DNA of 64,000 nt, taken from Dyella japonica DSM 16301. Lineage in GTDB: Bacteria > Pseudomonadota > Gammaproteobacteria > Xanthomonadales > Rhodanobacteraceae. Positions 17,672 to 26,488 of the stretch are shown one piece after another; the first letter of the stretch is position 1, and every line of letters begins with the position of its first letter. The position numbers and the translations under genes are program-made. The notes beneath the pieces were generated by a model. That model ran no database searches and had not been told where the DNA came from. It worked only from the letters and a program-made list of their open reading frames with translations. Location: positions 1 to 64,000 of the forward strand of contig NZ_JPLA01000023.1 of assembly GCF_001010355.1 (NCBI RefSeq), written 5' to 3'.

Positions 17672-19249
17672 ATGACTCGCTTGACGTTCGGTTTGTCCAC
17701 GCTGGCTGTCTGCATCGCTACGTTGTTATCCACCCACGCGGCAGCGCAGGATGCTCCTGAACCCGCGGTGGGCACGCATCTGACGGACGCTTCGGGCTAT
17801 GTATCGATCACCCGCATCGAGCACGGTTCGCCGCAAGACAAGGGACGCCTGCTGATGGCGTTCGAACAGGACGGCATGGATGGCATTCCGCTATGGGAGA
17901 GCCGCGATGGCGGCGATCACTGGCGCTTCCTGATGAACGTCGCCGACCAGACGCACAGCAAGGACAAGAATTGGCAGCTGCGCTGGCAGCCGCATATCAC
18001 CGAATTGCAGCGCGCGAGCGGCGATCTGCCCGCAGGCGCGCTGGTGCTCTCGGCCAATGCCACCGGCAACGATGCGCAAGGCCGGGTGAACGAAGAAGAC
18101 CTGCAGATGTATACCTCCACCGATGCCGGCAAGTCCTGGCATTACCGCAGCTCCATCATCAAGGGTGGCGGGCGTCCGGAGGACAAGGACAACAAGGGCG
18201 TGTGGGAATCCAATATCCACGTGCTCGACGACGGCCGCATGGTGGCCTATTACTCCACCGAGCAGCACAAGGCCGAGGGCTACAACCAGGCCTTGGCGCA
18301 CAAGGTGTCCGAGGACGGTGGCAAGCACTGGGGCAAGGAAGTGCTGGATGTGGCGATACCCGGTGGCGTGGAGCGCCCGGGTATGGCCATCGTCACGCGA
18401 CTGGGCGACAAGCGCTACGCGATGACATACGAGAACATCGATGGGCCCAAGAACGGCCAGGTGTTCATCAAGTTCAGTCGCGACGGACTCGACTGGGGCG
18501 ATCCGCAACGTCACGGCGAACCGGTGATGACGCTGTCCGGCTTCTGGCCGGCCGCGTGTCCCGTGGTGCAATGGTTCCCGTTGGGCGGCCCTGAAGGTGT
18601 GATCGTGGTGTCCGCCGAGCGCGGCGGTGGTGGCGCGGATGAAGGTGGCCGCTCGCTGTACTGGAACAACGCCTCCGGTCGCGGCCCGTGGTGGGAAGTG
18701 CGTGCGCCGGTACAAAAGCGCACCGGCAATATCCACGCCGGTTGGACGCAGGCACTGCTGCTGCGCGATGACGGCCGCATGCTGCACGTCACCACCTCGT
18801 CGTCGCCGGAGGCGCCGACCAGCGTCAAGCACAACGAAATTCTGTACAACTCGGTGGCGTTGAATTTCAACCGCTATGAAGCCGAAGACGCGCAGTTCAC
18901 GGGCGCCGTCTCGGTGCCGGATCGCAAGGCTTCCAGTTTCCGCAAGGCGCGCCTGGGTGCAGGTCCTGAGGGACGTCTGCGCTTCGTGGTGAACAGCACG
19001 GGCGGCGAACACGCGCTGCATCTGCGCTATGCCGATCTTGGGCTGGCGGCGCAGCCGGCGATCGTCGTCAACGGTGCACGTCTTGCCAACGCCAATATCA
19101 CCAAGACCGACGACGGCTGGCTGCTCGAGAACATCTCCGCGACCCTGCTGCCCGGATTCAACACCATCGACGTGGATGGCGGCGCGCATGTGGTCGACGT
19201 CGACTACCTGCAGATGGATGGCGATGCCGCGACGGCGGGCAAACCGTGA
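17672..19249 (+). CDS. Exported sialidase-fold (Asp-box propeller) glycosidase with C-terminal beta-sandwich
   Basis: Protein of 525 residues with a signal peptide (cut after A-A-A-Q). Three Asp boxes (S-x-D-x-G-x-x-W) are visible near residues 77-84, 150 and 213: S-R-D-G-G-D-H-W, S-T-D-A-G-K-S-W and S-E-D-G-G-K-H-W, so the fold is a sialidase-type six-bladed propeller. From about residue 415 (N-R-Y-E-A-E-D-A-Q) a carbohydrate-binding module of CBM6/35 type follows. The fold is shared by true sialidases and by exo-arabinanases of GH93; with GH43 next to it and no sialic-acid genes, an arabinan or galactan activity is the better guess. The start at 17672 is the ATG before the signal peptide. 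Confidence 0.75.
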   Translation: MTRLTFGLSTLAVCIATLLSTHAAAQDAPEPAVGTHLTDASGYVSITRIEHGSPQDKGRLLMAFEQDGMDGIPLWESRDGGDHWRFLMNVADQTHSKDKNWQLRWQPHITELQRASGDLPAGALVLSANATGNDAQGRVNEEDLQMYTSTDAGKSWHYRSSIIKGGGRPEDKDNKGVWESNIHVLDDGRMVAYYSTEQHKAEGYNQALAHKVSEDGGKHWGKEVLDVAIPGGVERPGMAIVTRLGDKRYAMTYENIDGPKNGQVFIKFSRDGLDWGDPQRHGEPVMTLSGFWPAACPVVQWFPLGGPEGVIVVSAERGGGGADEGGRSLYWNNASGRGPWWEVRAPVQKRTGNIHAGWTQALLLRDDGRMLHVTTSSSPEAPTSVKHNEILYNSVALNFNRYEAEDAQFTGAVSVPDRKASSFRKARLGAGPEGRLRFVVNSTGGEHALHLRYADLGLAAQPAIVVNGARLANANITKTDDGWLLENISATLLPGFNTIDVDGGAHVVDVDYLQMDGDAATAGKP

Positions 19250-20220
19250 TGCGTGTGCTCGCCGCCCTGGCCGGCGTGCTGTTGGTCGCGGCCTCGCACG
19301 CGCAGCCGCCGGCCACCATGCATGCGCTGCTGCCGTCCGGGCCTGATCCGTGGGTGGCGCAGCGCGATGGTGTCTATTACTACACCAGTACCGAAGGCAA
19401 CCGCATCTCGCTGCGCAAGACCACCGACATGGCGCATCTGGCCGATGCCACGCCGGTGGTGGTGTGGCGTCCACCGGCCGAAGGTCCCAACTCCCATTCG
19501 ATCTGGGCGCCCGAGCTGCATTACCTCGACGGCAAGTGGTACCTGTACTACTCCGCCTCCGACAAGGCGCATGACGACGATGCGCATCGCCACGTGTGGG
19601 TGCTGGAGAACGCCTCGAGCGATCCGACGCAGGGCGAGTGGATCGACAAGGGCATGCTCAAGACCCACCTCACCGGCATTGACGGCACGGTGTTCGATCA
19701 TGCGGGCAAGCGCTACTTCGTCTATTCCGCCTATGTCGACGATCACAGCGATCTGATCATCGCGCCGATGAGCAATCCGTGGACGCTGGGCGAGCCGCAG
19801 GTGGACATCGCGCATCCCACCTATGCGTGGGAGATGCAGGGTGGCCGCAAGATCCTGGAGGCGCCGGAGTTTCTCCAGGGACCGAACGGGCAGGTGTTCC
19901 TCACCTATTCCGCCAGCGCGTGCTGGTCCGATGGCTACTCGCTGGGCCTGCTGAGTGCAGCGTCAGGGGCCAACCTGCTCGATCCCGCGTCATGGCGCAA
20001 AGCGCCCACGCAGGCCCTCGCCAGTTCGCCGGCACGTGGCTTCTACGCGCCGGGACACAATGGCTTCTTCAAGTCGCCCGACGGCAAGCAGGACTGGATC
20101 ATCTTCCACGCCAACGGTGGTCCGGACTGGAAGTGCACCTCGCGCCGCGCGCCCTACATCATGCCGTTCCACTGGAAGGCCAATGGCGAGCCGGACTTCA
20201 TGGGCGAAGGCGGCACCTGA
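19249..20220 (+). CDS. Exported GH43 glycoside hydrolase (arabinofuranosidase/arabinanase-like)
   Basis: Five-bladed propeller enzyme of 323 residues with a signal peptide cut after S-H-A. The three catalytic acids of GH43 can be placed: base Asp in G-P-D-P-W-V, pKa-tuning Asp in T-G-I-D-G-T-V-F, and acid Glu in I-L-E-A-P-E-F-L. W-A-P-E-L-H and Y-L-Y-Y-S-A are further family signatures. It resembles the exo-arabinofuranosidase-type branch of GH43, but branch assignment needs a tree. The ATG at 19249 overlaps the TGA of the propeller glycosidase, so the two are translationally coupled and probably act on the same glycan; a GTG one codon upstream is an alternative. Confidence 0.88.
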   Translation: MRVLAALAGVLLVAASHAQPPATMHALLPSGPDPWVAQRDGVYYYTSTEGNRISLRKTTDMAHLADATPVVVWRPPAEGPNSHSIWAPELHYLDGKWYLYYSASDKAHDDDAHRHVWVLENASSDPTQGEWIDKGMLKTHLTGIDGTVFDHAGKRYFVYSAYVDDHSDLIIAPMSNPWTLGEPQVDIAHPTYAWEMQGGRKILEAPEFLQGPNGQVFLTYSASACWSDGYSLGLLSAASGANLLDPASWRKAPTQALASSPARGFYAPGHNGFFKSPDGKQDWIIFHANGGPDWKCTSRRAPYIMPFHWKANGEPDFMGEGGT

Positions 20221-20339
20221 GTTCCACCGTGCGGGGCAGGGCGCAATCGACGTTGGTCTGGTTTGATCGATCCCGGCGGGCGTGGCACCCTCCCAGTCCA
20301 CATCCCCCGGATGATGCCGTCCGCGCCACTGGAGCGTCC

Positions 20340-21989
20340 ATGTCCCGCACGTTTCTCGCCTTCGCGCTAGCCGCGAGCCTGACCACCACCGCGCTGGCCG
20401 CGGTTCCCGCTACCGAGCAGCCGGGCCTAGCGCAGATTCGCCAGGGCGACTTGCGTGCGGACATCACGTTTCTCGCATCGGATGCCCTGCAAGGGCGTCT
20501 CTCGCTGCAGCCGGGCGACGATGCGTCGGTGCAGTGGATCGCCTCGGAATTCGCCAAGGCCGGATTGAAGCCCGCGGCCACCGATGCACAGGGGCAGCCG
20601 AGTTTCCTGCAGGCCGTGCCGTTGATCGAGTACCGCCCTGATGGCAAGGCCACGCGCCTGACGCTCAAGCGTGGCGGCAAGGACATCGAATGGAAGGATC
20701 CGGAAGTCTCTGGCGCCTTCCCCACCGATCAGGACGTGTCCGCACCGGTGGTGTTTGCCGGCTACGGCATCACCGCGCCGGAGTTGGGCTATGACGATTA
20801 CGCCGGCCTCGATGTGAAGGGCAAGGTGGTGGTGGTATTCGATCACGAGCCGCAGGAGACCGATCCGAAGTCGATCTTCAATGGCACCGGCAATACGCGC
20901 TACGCGACCGGTTACGTGAAGGTGTTGAACGCGCAGGAGCACGGTGCGGTGGCGGTGCTGCTGGCGCCCGAGCCGTCGCACAATCATCCCTCGCAGCTGG
21001 AGGTGCGCAAGCGCATCGGTCACCAGGCCGAGCACGCCGCGAACCCGATTCCCGCCCAGGCATTGGCGGATAGCCCGGTGCACATACCGAGCATGGTGAT
21101 CTCGGCCGAAGTGGAAGACGCGTTGCTGGGCACCAGCGGCAGCACCGCCAAGGCGCTGCAGGCCGGCATCGATGGCGACCTCAAGCCGCGCTCGCAGGCC
21201 CTGCCCGATACCACCATCAGCCTGCACCTGAAGAACAGCTCGCGCCGCGAAGCCACCACCTGGAATGCAGTGGGCCTGATCGAGGGCAGCGATCCGAAGC
21301 TGGCGCCCGAGACCATCATCATCAGTGCGCATCACGATCACGACGGCCAGGCCGGCGACAAGATCTGGCACGGCGCCGATGACAATGCATCCGGTACCGT
21401 GGGCGTGGTCACGCTCGCTCGTGCCTTCGGCGCCAACCCAACCAAGCCCAAGCGTTCGATCCTGTTCGCCGTGTTTGCCGCTGAAGAGCGCGGCTTGCTG
21501 GGTGCGTACTATCTGGCCGCGCATCCGCTGCGCCCGCTCGACACCACGCGCGCCATGATCAACTTCGACATGATCGGCCGCGACGAGAAGCCCAGCCCGC
21601 AGACCGATGGCCTGATCGAGATTCCGGCCGATACCAGCAATCGCCTGAATCTGATCGGCGCCGCGTACAGCCCGGACTACCAGCGCACGGTGGCCAAGGC
21701 CAATGGCGAGGTGGGCCTGGTGCTCGATGATCGTTTCGATCACGAATACGCCTTGAACGTATTCTTCCGCTCCGACCAGTTCCCGTTCGTGCTGCACAAT
21801 GTGCCGGCGTTCTGGTGGTTCACCGGCTTCCATCCGGACTATCACCACCCCAGCGATACGGCCGAGAAGATCGACTATCCGAAGATGGCCAAGATCCTCA
21901 AGCTGGCCTACCTGAGCACCTGGCAGTTCGCCAACGAAGCCACGCCGCCGCGCTTCGTGTCGCATCCGGGCAGCGAGAAATCACCGTAA
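20340..21989 (+). CDS. Exported M28-family aminopeptidase with PA domain
   Basis: Zinc aminopeptidase of 549 residues. After the signal peptide (A-L-A-A cut) come a PA-domain insertion (about residues 100-270, with V-V-F-A-G-Y-G and K-G-K-V-V-V-V) and the M28 catalytic domain. Zinc ligands and catalytic residues: His in S-A-H-H-D-H, Asp in G-A-D-D-N-A-S-G, Glu-Glu in A-A-E-E-R-G-L-L-G, Asp in N-F-D-M-I-G-R, and His in D-Y-H-H-P-S-D. The ATG at 20340 begins the signal peptide; the longer frame upstream overlaps the GH43 gene. It releases N-terminal amino acids from periplasmic or extracellular peptides and is not obviously linked to the sugar genes. Confidence 0.93.
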   Translation: MSRTFLAFALAASLTTTALAAVPATEQPGLAQIRQGDLRADITFLASDALQGRLSLQPGDDASVQWIASEFAKAGLKPAATDAQGQPSFLQAVPLIEYRPDGKATRLTLKRGGKDIEWKDPEVSGAFPTDQDVSAPVVFAGYGITAPELGYDDYAGLDVKGKVVVVFDHEPQETDPKSIFNGTGNTRYATGYVKVLNAQEHGAVAVLLAPEPSHNHPSQLEVRKRIGHQAEHAANPIPAQALADSPVHIPSMVISAEVEDALLGTSGSTAKALQAGIDGDLKPRSQALPDTTISLHLKNSSRREATTWNAVGLIEGSDPKLAPETIIISAHHDHDGQAGDKIWHGADDNASGTVGVVTLARAFGANPTKPKRSILFAVFAAEERGLLGAYYLAAHPLRPLDTTRAMINFDMIGRDEKPSPQTDGLIEIPADTSNRLNLIGAAYSPDYQRTVAKANGEVGLVLDDRFDHEYALNVFFRSDQFPFVLHNVPAFWWFTGFHPDYHHPSDTAEKIDYPKMAKILKLAYLSTWQFANEATPPRFVSHPGSEKSP

Positions 21990-22010
21990 TCGGGCGGTAC
22001 ATTGGTCATG

Positions 22011-22039
22011 AAAACACCCCGGCGCGCCGGGGTGTTTTC
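22011..22039. terminator. Bidirectional terminator
   Basis: GAAAACACCC and GGGTGTTTTC flank a GC-rich loop. The A and T ends give a U tract in either direction. It serves the peptidase gene (plus) and the convergent small exported protein (minus). Confidence 0.9.
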
Positions 22040-22041
22040 GT

Positions 22042-22686
22042 TTACGGCTTGAACGACACACGTTGCTGCGCGCGGTCAATCAGCGCCTTCTCGATCGCCG
22101 GCCAGCGATCGTGCGCCGTGCCGTGTTCGCCCAGTTGCGCGGCAGTGAAGCCGGTCGGGGCGAGATCCTCGCCGTAGATCACCATCAGTTCCTTGCGCTT
22201 CTGTGCATCGGGCAGATACACGAGCCGCACGTACATCGCATTGGCCGGCCGTTGATAACCCTTGGCGGCGAGCAGGCGACGCTGGTGATCGCCATCGGAA
22301 TCCTTCTCGGCCGGTTGCCCGGCGTCCTGCACCCAGGTGTCGAGATAGAAGTCCAGGCCGTTGATGGTGATGTGGCGCGAGCCCGAGTAGTCGTGGTGCA
22401 GCTCAGGACGTTCGGGTATGTAAGCCTCGAATTGCACCCAGTACAGCCGCTGGATGCGCTTGTCCGGCCCGGCGTCGACGAAGACGTGCATCTCGCAATC
22501 GTCAAAGCCCAGCAGCATCCAGCGATCCGAGCCCACGTAGGTCGCCGTGGCCGGCAAATCGACGCGTATCTTCGGATCGTGCGTCGAAGTGACGGTGCTG
22601 CCGCTCACCGTCCGCTCCGGTTCCGCCGCGAGCGCCGGCAGCGCGCAGGCCAGCGCGAGCGACAGCGTTGCCATCGTTTTCCACAT
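22042..22686 (-). CDS. Exported protein of unknown function
   Basis: Protein of 214 residues with a clear signal peptide (cut after A-L-A). The mature part is mixed alpha/beta with two cysteines unlikely to be a lipobox and no motif I recognise. It begins with a T-V-S-G-S-T-V-T-S beta segment, contains F-D-D-C-E-M-H-V-F-V, and ends basic. Its promoter region carries the same double palindrome as the alpha/beta hydrolase at 24294, which suggests common control. It is not closely linked to a pathway. Confidence 0.8.
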   Translation of the reverse strand: MWKTMATLSLALACALPALAAEPERTVSGSTVTSTHDPKIRVDLPATATYVGSDRWMLLGFDDCEMHVFVDAGPDKRIQRLYWVQFEAYIPERPELHHDYSGSRHITINGLDFYLDTWVQDAGQPAEKDSDGDHQRRLLAAKGYQRPANAMYVRLVYLPDAQKRKELMVIYGEDLAPTGFTAAQLGEHGTAHDRWPAIEKALIDRAQQRVSFKP

Positions 22687-22828
22687 GACTCACCTCTTCG
22701 TTTCCGCGGGATTGGGGCAGGACATCGTCCTGCTGCCAGGTGGTGTCGCAACAAGCGTGCCACGGTTCATGCGGCTCGCACATGGCCTGGCACCGTCATC
22801 GCGACGGAGGGATCGACACGGCAGCACT

Positions 22829-22857
22829 GTCCGCGGACGCAGGGCGGACGTCCGCCC
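22829..22857. promoter_or_regulatory. Composite double palindrome (copy 1)
   Basis: GTCCGCGGAC (22829-22838), a 6-base gap, then CGGACGTCCG inside a 16-base perfect palindrome (22842-22857). It lies 142 bases before the minus-strand gene starting at 22686. The same two palindromes in the same relative order occur at 24100-24126. A hairpin role at the end of the 22868 gene is an alternative reading. Confidence 0.5.
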
Positions 22858-22867
22858 ATGCATGTGC

Positions 22868-23989
22868 TCAGCCCTTCTTCGCGCCCGCCTGCTTGGCGAG
22901 ATACTCGCAATTGTTGCCGTACGTGCGCAGGTCCTTGCGCACCGGATCGAGCGACATCCAGAAACCGTAGCGCACCGCGCCGCCCCGATCGGCCAGCCAT
23001 GCGGCCATCAGGTGGGCGGACAGCAACTGGTTGAGCTGCGTGAGGGCCAGCGGCTGGCTGACCACCACCGACTGGTCGACCGCCGATGCGCTGACGCGAT
23101 CGCCGCTGGTGACGGGCTGGTCGTTGATCTCGAAGTACGAATGCGTGGCGCGCGCCACCATCTGGCGGGCACGGTCGGCGCCGATGGCGTAATACGCCGT
23201 GATGGTGAGGCCATCAGGGCGACATTGCAGGGTGATGCGATGCTCGCCTTCGCGCGTCACCTGCGTGAGCGAGATCGAGGCGACATTGCTCACGGGACTG
23301 TTGACCGCCGTGGGCAGCAGGCGCCCGTTGTTCGAGAGGCCGTTCGCCAGCATTTGATCGGCGTTGAGCCAAGTGACTTCGCCGCTGGTTGCGGCGCCGA
23401 ACACCTGGGGATCCACGCCCATGTCCTTGAGGTAGGCCGCGGCGTCGGTGCTGGGCGTGGCCGTGCCCGGCAGCGGCTGCGCGCCAAAGCGATCGCTGCC
23501 GGTGGGCGCCCAACGGAAGAGTCCACCGGCATAGGCATACGCACAGGCGTTCACGCATTGCGACGATTTCGGCACGATGGGCTGGCGCGCCGTCTTGCGC
23601 GGCGAACCCAGATGCGTGGTCATATTGCCGGCGCGAAACAGCCGGCCCAGCGCGATGCCTGCAGCCACGTCGCCGCCGGGCGAGTTGAGATAGATATCGC
23701 TGTTCGGCGGAATCCGGCGCGACTGGATCATCGCCTGCACGCGTTGCGCCGCGCCCGCATCGATCGTTCCATACAGATAGATCTGTGGCACCTTGGCCAC
23801 CGAGATCGTCATGCGGTCATCGTTGACCTGCACGGCGAGTTGCTCACTGCCCGAACTCTGCGATCCACCGCGTGAAGGAGACTCGCCATGCGCCTGGACC
23901 GCGATAAGGCTCGCCAGCAAGGTGCTGGCCACATAGAGCGTACGGTGACGGCGAGCGCCGGCATGGCGTTGAACTTGAACGACTGGCAC
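22868..23989 (-). CDS. Periplasmic ClpP/crotonase-fold protein, probably without protease residues
   Basis: Protein of 373 residues with an N-terminal signal sequence. The region at residues 70-180 has the ClpP-like fold pattern: I-Y-L-Y-G-T-I-D, L-N-S-P-G-G-D-V-A-A-G, and C-V-N-A-C-A-Y-A-Y-A-G-G. In related predicted periplasmic proteins the last motif normally reads C-x-S-A-C with the nucleophilic Ser; here it is Asn147. The following strand reads D-R-F-G-A-Q where the catalytic His is expected. The C-terminal half (about 230-373) is beta-rich and unassigned. The start is GTG; the signal peptide has a long basic n-region. Function unknown; a non-catalytic envelope role is possible. Confidence 0.72.
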   Translation of the reverse strand: MPVVQVQRHAGARRHRTLYVASTLLASLIAVQAHGESPSRGGSQSSGSEQLAVQVNDDRMTISVAKVPQIYLYGTIDAGAAQRVQAMIQSRRIPPNSDIYLNSPGGDVAAGIALGRLFRAGNMTTHLGSPRKTARQPIVPKSSQCVNACAYAYAGGLFRWAPTGSDRFGAQPLPGTATPSTDAAAYLKDMGVDPQVFGAATSGEVTWLNADQMLANGLSNNGRLLPTAVNSPVSNVASISLTQVTREGEHRITLQCRPDGLTITAYYAIGADRARQMVARATHSYFEINDQPVTSGDRVSASAVDQSVVVSQPLALTQLNQLLSAHLMAAWLADRGGAVRYGFWMSLDPVRKDLRTYGNNCEYLAKQAGAKKG

Positions 23990-24293
23990 GCGGCTGATCC
24001 TGCGACAGAGGTCGGCAAGTGTGCTTCAAGGCGGATGTCTCGCGAGTGAAGAGGAAGTAAGGCGGCACTGGCATCGCGCGCGCAGGGGGCGGACACCGCC
24101 GGACGTCCGCGCGTTTGTCCGCGGACGCGGCCGCAGCTCGACGCGGCGTGCGTAAGTCGCTGATCCGCGGTGTTTCACGGCTTGGCACGCCGTTTGCTGA
24201 TATGCCCGTGACGGCTTGCCCAGGCAGGCCAACCGCATCCGACCGGGCGAGGGGCTCGGCGGTAAGCCAAACACACCAGCCAGGAGAGCTGAC
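23990..24293. promoter_or_regulatory. Divergent control region, ClpP-fold gene and alpha/beta hydrolase
   Basis: A 304-base stretch with no credible gene. It carries the promoters of the two divergent genes and the second copy of the double palindrome. Short open frames across it have no recognisable product. Confidence 0.6.
24100..24126. promoter_or_regulatory. Composite double palindrome (copy 2)
   Basis: CGGACGTCCG (24100-24109), a 7-base gap, GTCCGCGGAC (24117-24126). A further GCGGAC half lies at 24089-24094. It lies 167 bases before the hydrolase start at 24294, similar to the 142 bases at copy 1, and points the same way relative to its gene. Confidence 0.5.
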
Positions 24294-25478
24294 TTGAATA
24301 TCTTGCGCGCATCCCTGTTCGCCACCTTGTTGCTCGCGATCGGCGCGCCCGTCGATCGCGTCCGCGCCGACGATGCACCGGCCAAGCCCGCGGCATCCGC
24401 GACCAAGGCGGACCCATCGATGATTTCGCGCGACGAAGTGCGCCGCATCCTCGACAGCAATCGCATGATCTTGACGCCGCAGGGCATCGACGAAAAGATC
24501 AAGCTGCACATCAACGGCATCGACCAATGGATCTCGGTGCGCGGCAAGGATCGCCGCAACCCCATCCTGCTGTTCCTGCACGGCGGCCCGGCCTCGCCGG
24601 CCATGCCCGAGGGCTACACCTTCCAGACGCCGTGGGAGGATTACTTCACTGTCGTGCAGTGGGACCAGCGCGGCTCCGGCAAGACCTATCGCGCGAACAC
24701 CGAAGCGGCGATGGCGCCGGGCATGACGGTGGATGGCATGACTGACGATGCTGCCCAGGTCGCCCAATACCTGCGCGAGCACTACCACAAGCAGAAGATC
24801 TTCCTGCTCGGCCATTCCTGGGGCACCGTGCTCGGCGTGCATCTCGCCCAGCTGCATCCGGACTGGTTCTACGCGTATATCTCGGTGGGCCAGGTGGTGA
24901 ACGGCCGTCGCAACGAAGCGATCGGCTACAACTACGCGCTGGGTCGGGCCAAGGCCGAGAACAACACCAAGGCCATCGCGGAACTGGAATCCATCGGGCC
25001 GTATCCGGGCGACACCAAGCTCACCTTCGAGCGCATCGGTGTGCGCGGCAAGTGGGAGATGTACTACGGCGGCCTGGCCTGGGGCCGCAAGGATTTCCAG
25101 TTCGACGTGGACGCCGAAGAACTCTCGCCCGATTACAACCGCGCAGACCTCGATGCGATCGACAAGGGCAGCCTGTTCTCGCTCACCCATCTGCTCGATC
25201 CGCTGCTGGACGTGAACTTCGATCAGGTCACCGACTTCAAGCTGCCGGTGATCGTGTACGCAGGTGCGCATGACTACACCACGCCGCACGAAACCGCCGA
25301 AAAATGGTTTGGCGATCTCAAGGCGCCGTCCAAGCACCTGGTGATCTTCGCCGACTCCGCGCACATGATGATGCAGGAGCAGCCCGGCCGCTTCCTCGTG
25401 CACCTGGTGAGCGATGCACTGCCGCTGGCGCAGAAGGTGGGTGATGCGGCACCGGCGGAAGTGACCCGCGATCGCTGA
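24294..25478 (+). CDS. Exported alpha/beta hydrolase, S33 (proline iminopeptidase-like) type
   Basis: Protein of 394 residues with a signal peptide. Family features: oxyanion motif H-G-G-P-A-S-P, W-D-Q-R-G-S-G, nucleophile elbow G-H-S-W-G-T, Asp in G-A-H-D-Y-T-T-P and His in D-S-A-H-M-M-M. These are typical of S33 peptidases and related esterases. The TTG at 24294 was chosen because CAGGAGAG lies six bases upstream and the signal peptide follows directly; the longer open frame has no ribosome site. Likely a periplasmic peptidase or esterase; substrate unknown. Confidence 0.85.
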   Translation: MNILRASLFATLLLAIGAPVDRVRADDAPAKPAASATKADPSMISRDEVRRILDSNRMILTPQGIDEKIKLHINGIDQWISVRGKDRRNPILLFLHGGPASPAMPEGYTFQTPWEDYFTVVQWDQRGSGKTYRANTEAAMAPGMTVDGMTDDAAQVAQYLREHYHKQKIFLLGHSWGTVLGVHLAQLHPDWFYAYISVGQVVNGRRNEAIGYNYALGRAKAENNTKAIAELESIGPYPGDTKLTFERIGVRGKWEMYYGGLAWGRKDFQFDVDAEELSPDYNRADLDAIDKGSLFSLTHLLDPLLDVNFDQVTDFKLPVIVYAGAHDYTTPHETAEKWFGDLKAPSKHLVIFADSAHMMMQEQPGRFLVHLVSDALPLAQKVGDAAPAEVTRDR

Positions 25479-25493
25479 GCCGCGGACACGAAC

Positions 25494-25524
25494 GAGGCGT
25501 CGTGCGTTGCGCGCACGACGCCTC
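25494..25524. terminator. Hairpin between convergent hydrolase genes
   Basis: A perfect 13-base stem, GAGGCGTCGTGCG (25494-25506) with its complement (25512-25524) and a five-base loop, between two convergent stops. No strong T tract on either side. Confidence 0.6.
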
Positions 25525-25542
25525 GGTGACTTCTCCAACGAT

Positions 25543-26322
25543 TCAGGTGCCGGCGTGCTTGGCGGCATCCTCGATCAGCGCCGCCACTTCCTTCGGATGC
25601 GACTCGTAGACCGAGTGGCTGGCGCCCTTGACTTCGATGGTATGGCTGCCGGCGCGCTTGGCGTACATGCGCTCCAGGTCCGGATTGATGATGCGATCGG
25701 CCGTGGCCACGGCGTACCAGCTGGGCTTGTCCTTCCACGCGGGATGGCCGGCCGGCGCGGCGAAGACGGAAGCGGCCGTCAGTTCCTGAGCGTTCGCTTC
25801 GAACTGTGCCTGCTGCGGCGGCAGGTCCGCGGCGAAGTCGGCCGGGTAATGCGCCGGGTCGAGATAGAGGAAGCCGTCGGCCGTCTTCTTGATGTCGGTC
25901 GTTTGACTGGTGGCGCTGGGGAATTTCTTCCCGTTCGCCACTTCGGTTTCGCCCTGGTCGAGCGCATGCGCGGCGATATACACCAGGCCCACGACTTTCG
26001 AATCGTTGCCCACATCGGTGACCAAGGCACCGCCGTAACTATGACCCACGAGGATGGTGGGACCGTCCTGCATGTCCACGATGCGTTTCACGGCTGTCAC
26101 ATCGTCGTTGAATGATGTGAGCGGATGCTCGGCAACGGAGACGTGGTAGCCGTCCTTCACCAGGATGTCATAGACGGGTTTCCAGCCATTGCCGTTGACC
26201 CATGCGCCATGCACGAGGACGATGTTGTGCACGGGCTCGGCGGCCAGCACGGGACCGGCAGCGACGGTGCCGAGCAGCAGTGCGGCAGCCAGGACGTTGA
26301 AGTGGAAGGAACGCTTGTTCAC
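25543..26322 (-). CDS. Exported alpha/beta hydrolase
   Basis: Protein of 259 residues with a signal peptide (cut after V-L-A-A). Features of small esterase-like hydrolases: L-V-H-G-A-W-V oxyanion region, nucleophile elbow G-H-S-Y-G-G, Asp in A-T-A-D-R-I-I, and His in K-G-A-S-H-S-V-Y. Length and motifs match the broad group annotated as alpha/beta hydrolases acting on esters or xenobiotics. The LysR gene diverges from it across 166 bases and is its probable regulator. Substrate unknown. Confidence 0.88.
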   Translation of the reverse strand: MNKRSFHFNVLAAALLLGTVAAGPVLAAEPVHNIVLVHGAWVNGNGWKPVYDILVKDGYHVSVAEHPLTSFNDDVTAVKRIVDMQDGPTILVGHSYGGALVTDVGNDSKVVGLVYIAAHALDQGETEVANGKKFPSATSQTTDIKKTADGFLYLDPAHYPADFAADLPPQQAQFEANAQELTAASVFAAPAGHPAWKDKPSWYAVATADRIINPDLERMYAKRAGSHTIEVKGASHSVYESHPKEVAALIEDAAKHAGT

Positions 26323-26488
26323 GGGGATAACCTCTCGACAGGGGAGTGGGGTGATGGCGTCCCTGCGCCATCGAAGGCTTTGCAGTCATGGCCGGGTACG
26401 AACGGCATGTTTCCCGGATGGACACAGCCTAGCCCAGCCGGATGCGTCGATTTATGAAGAATCCAGCGCCGATTGAGAGGGTTTTGCG

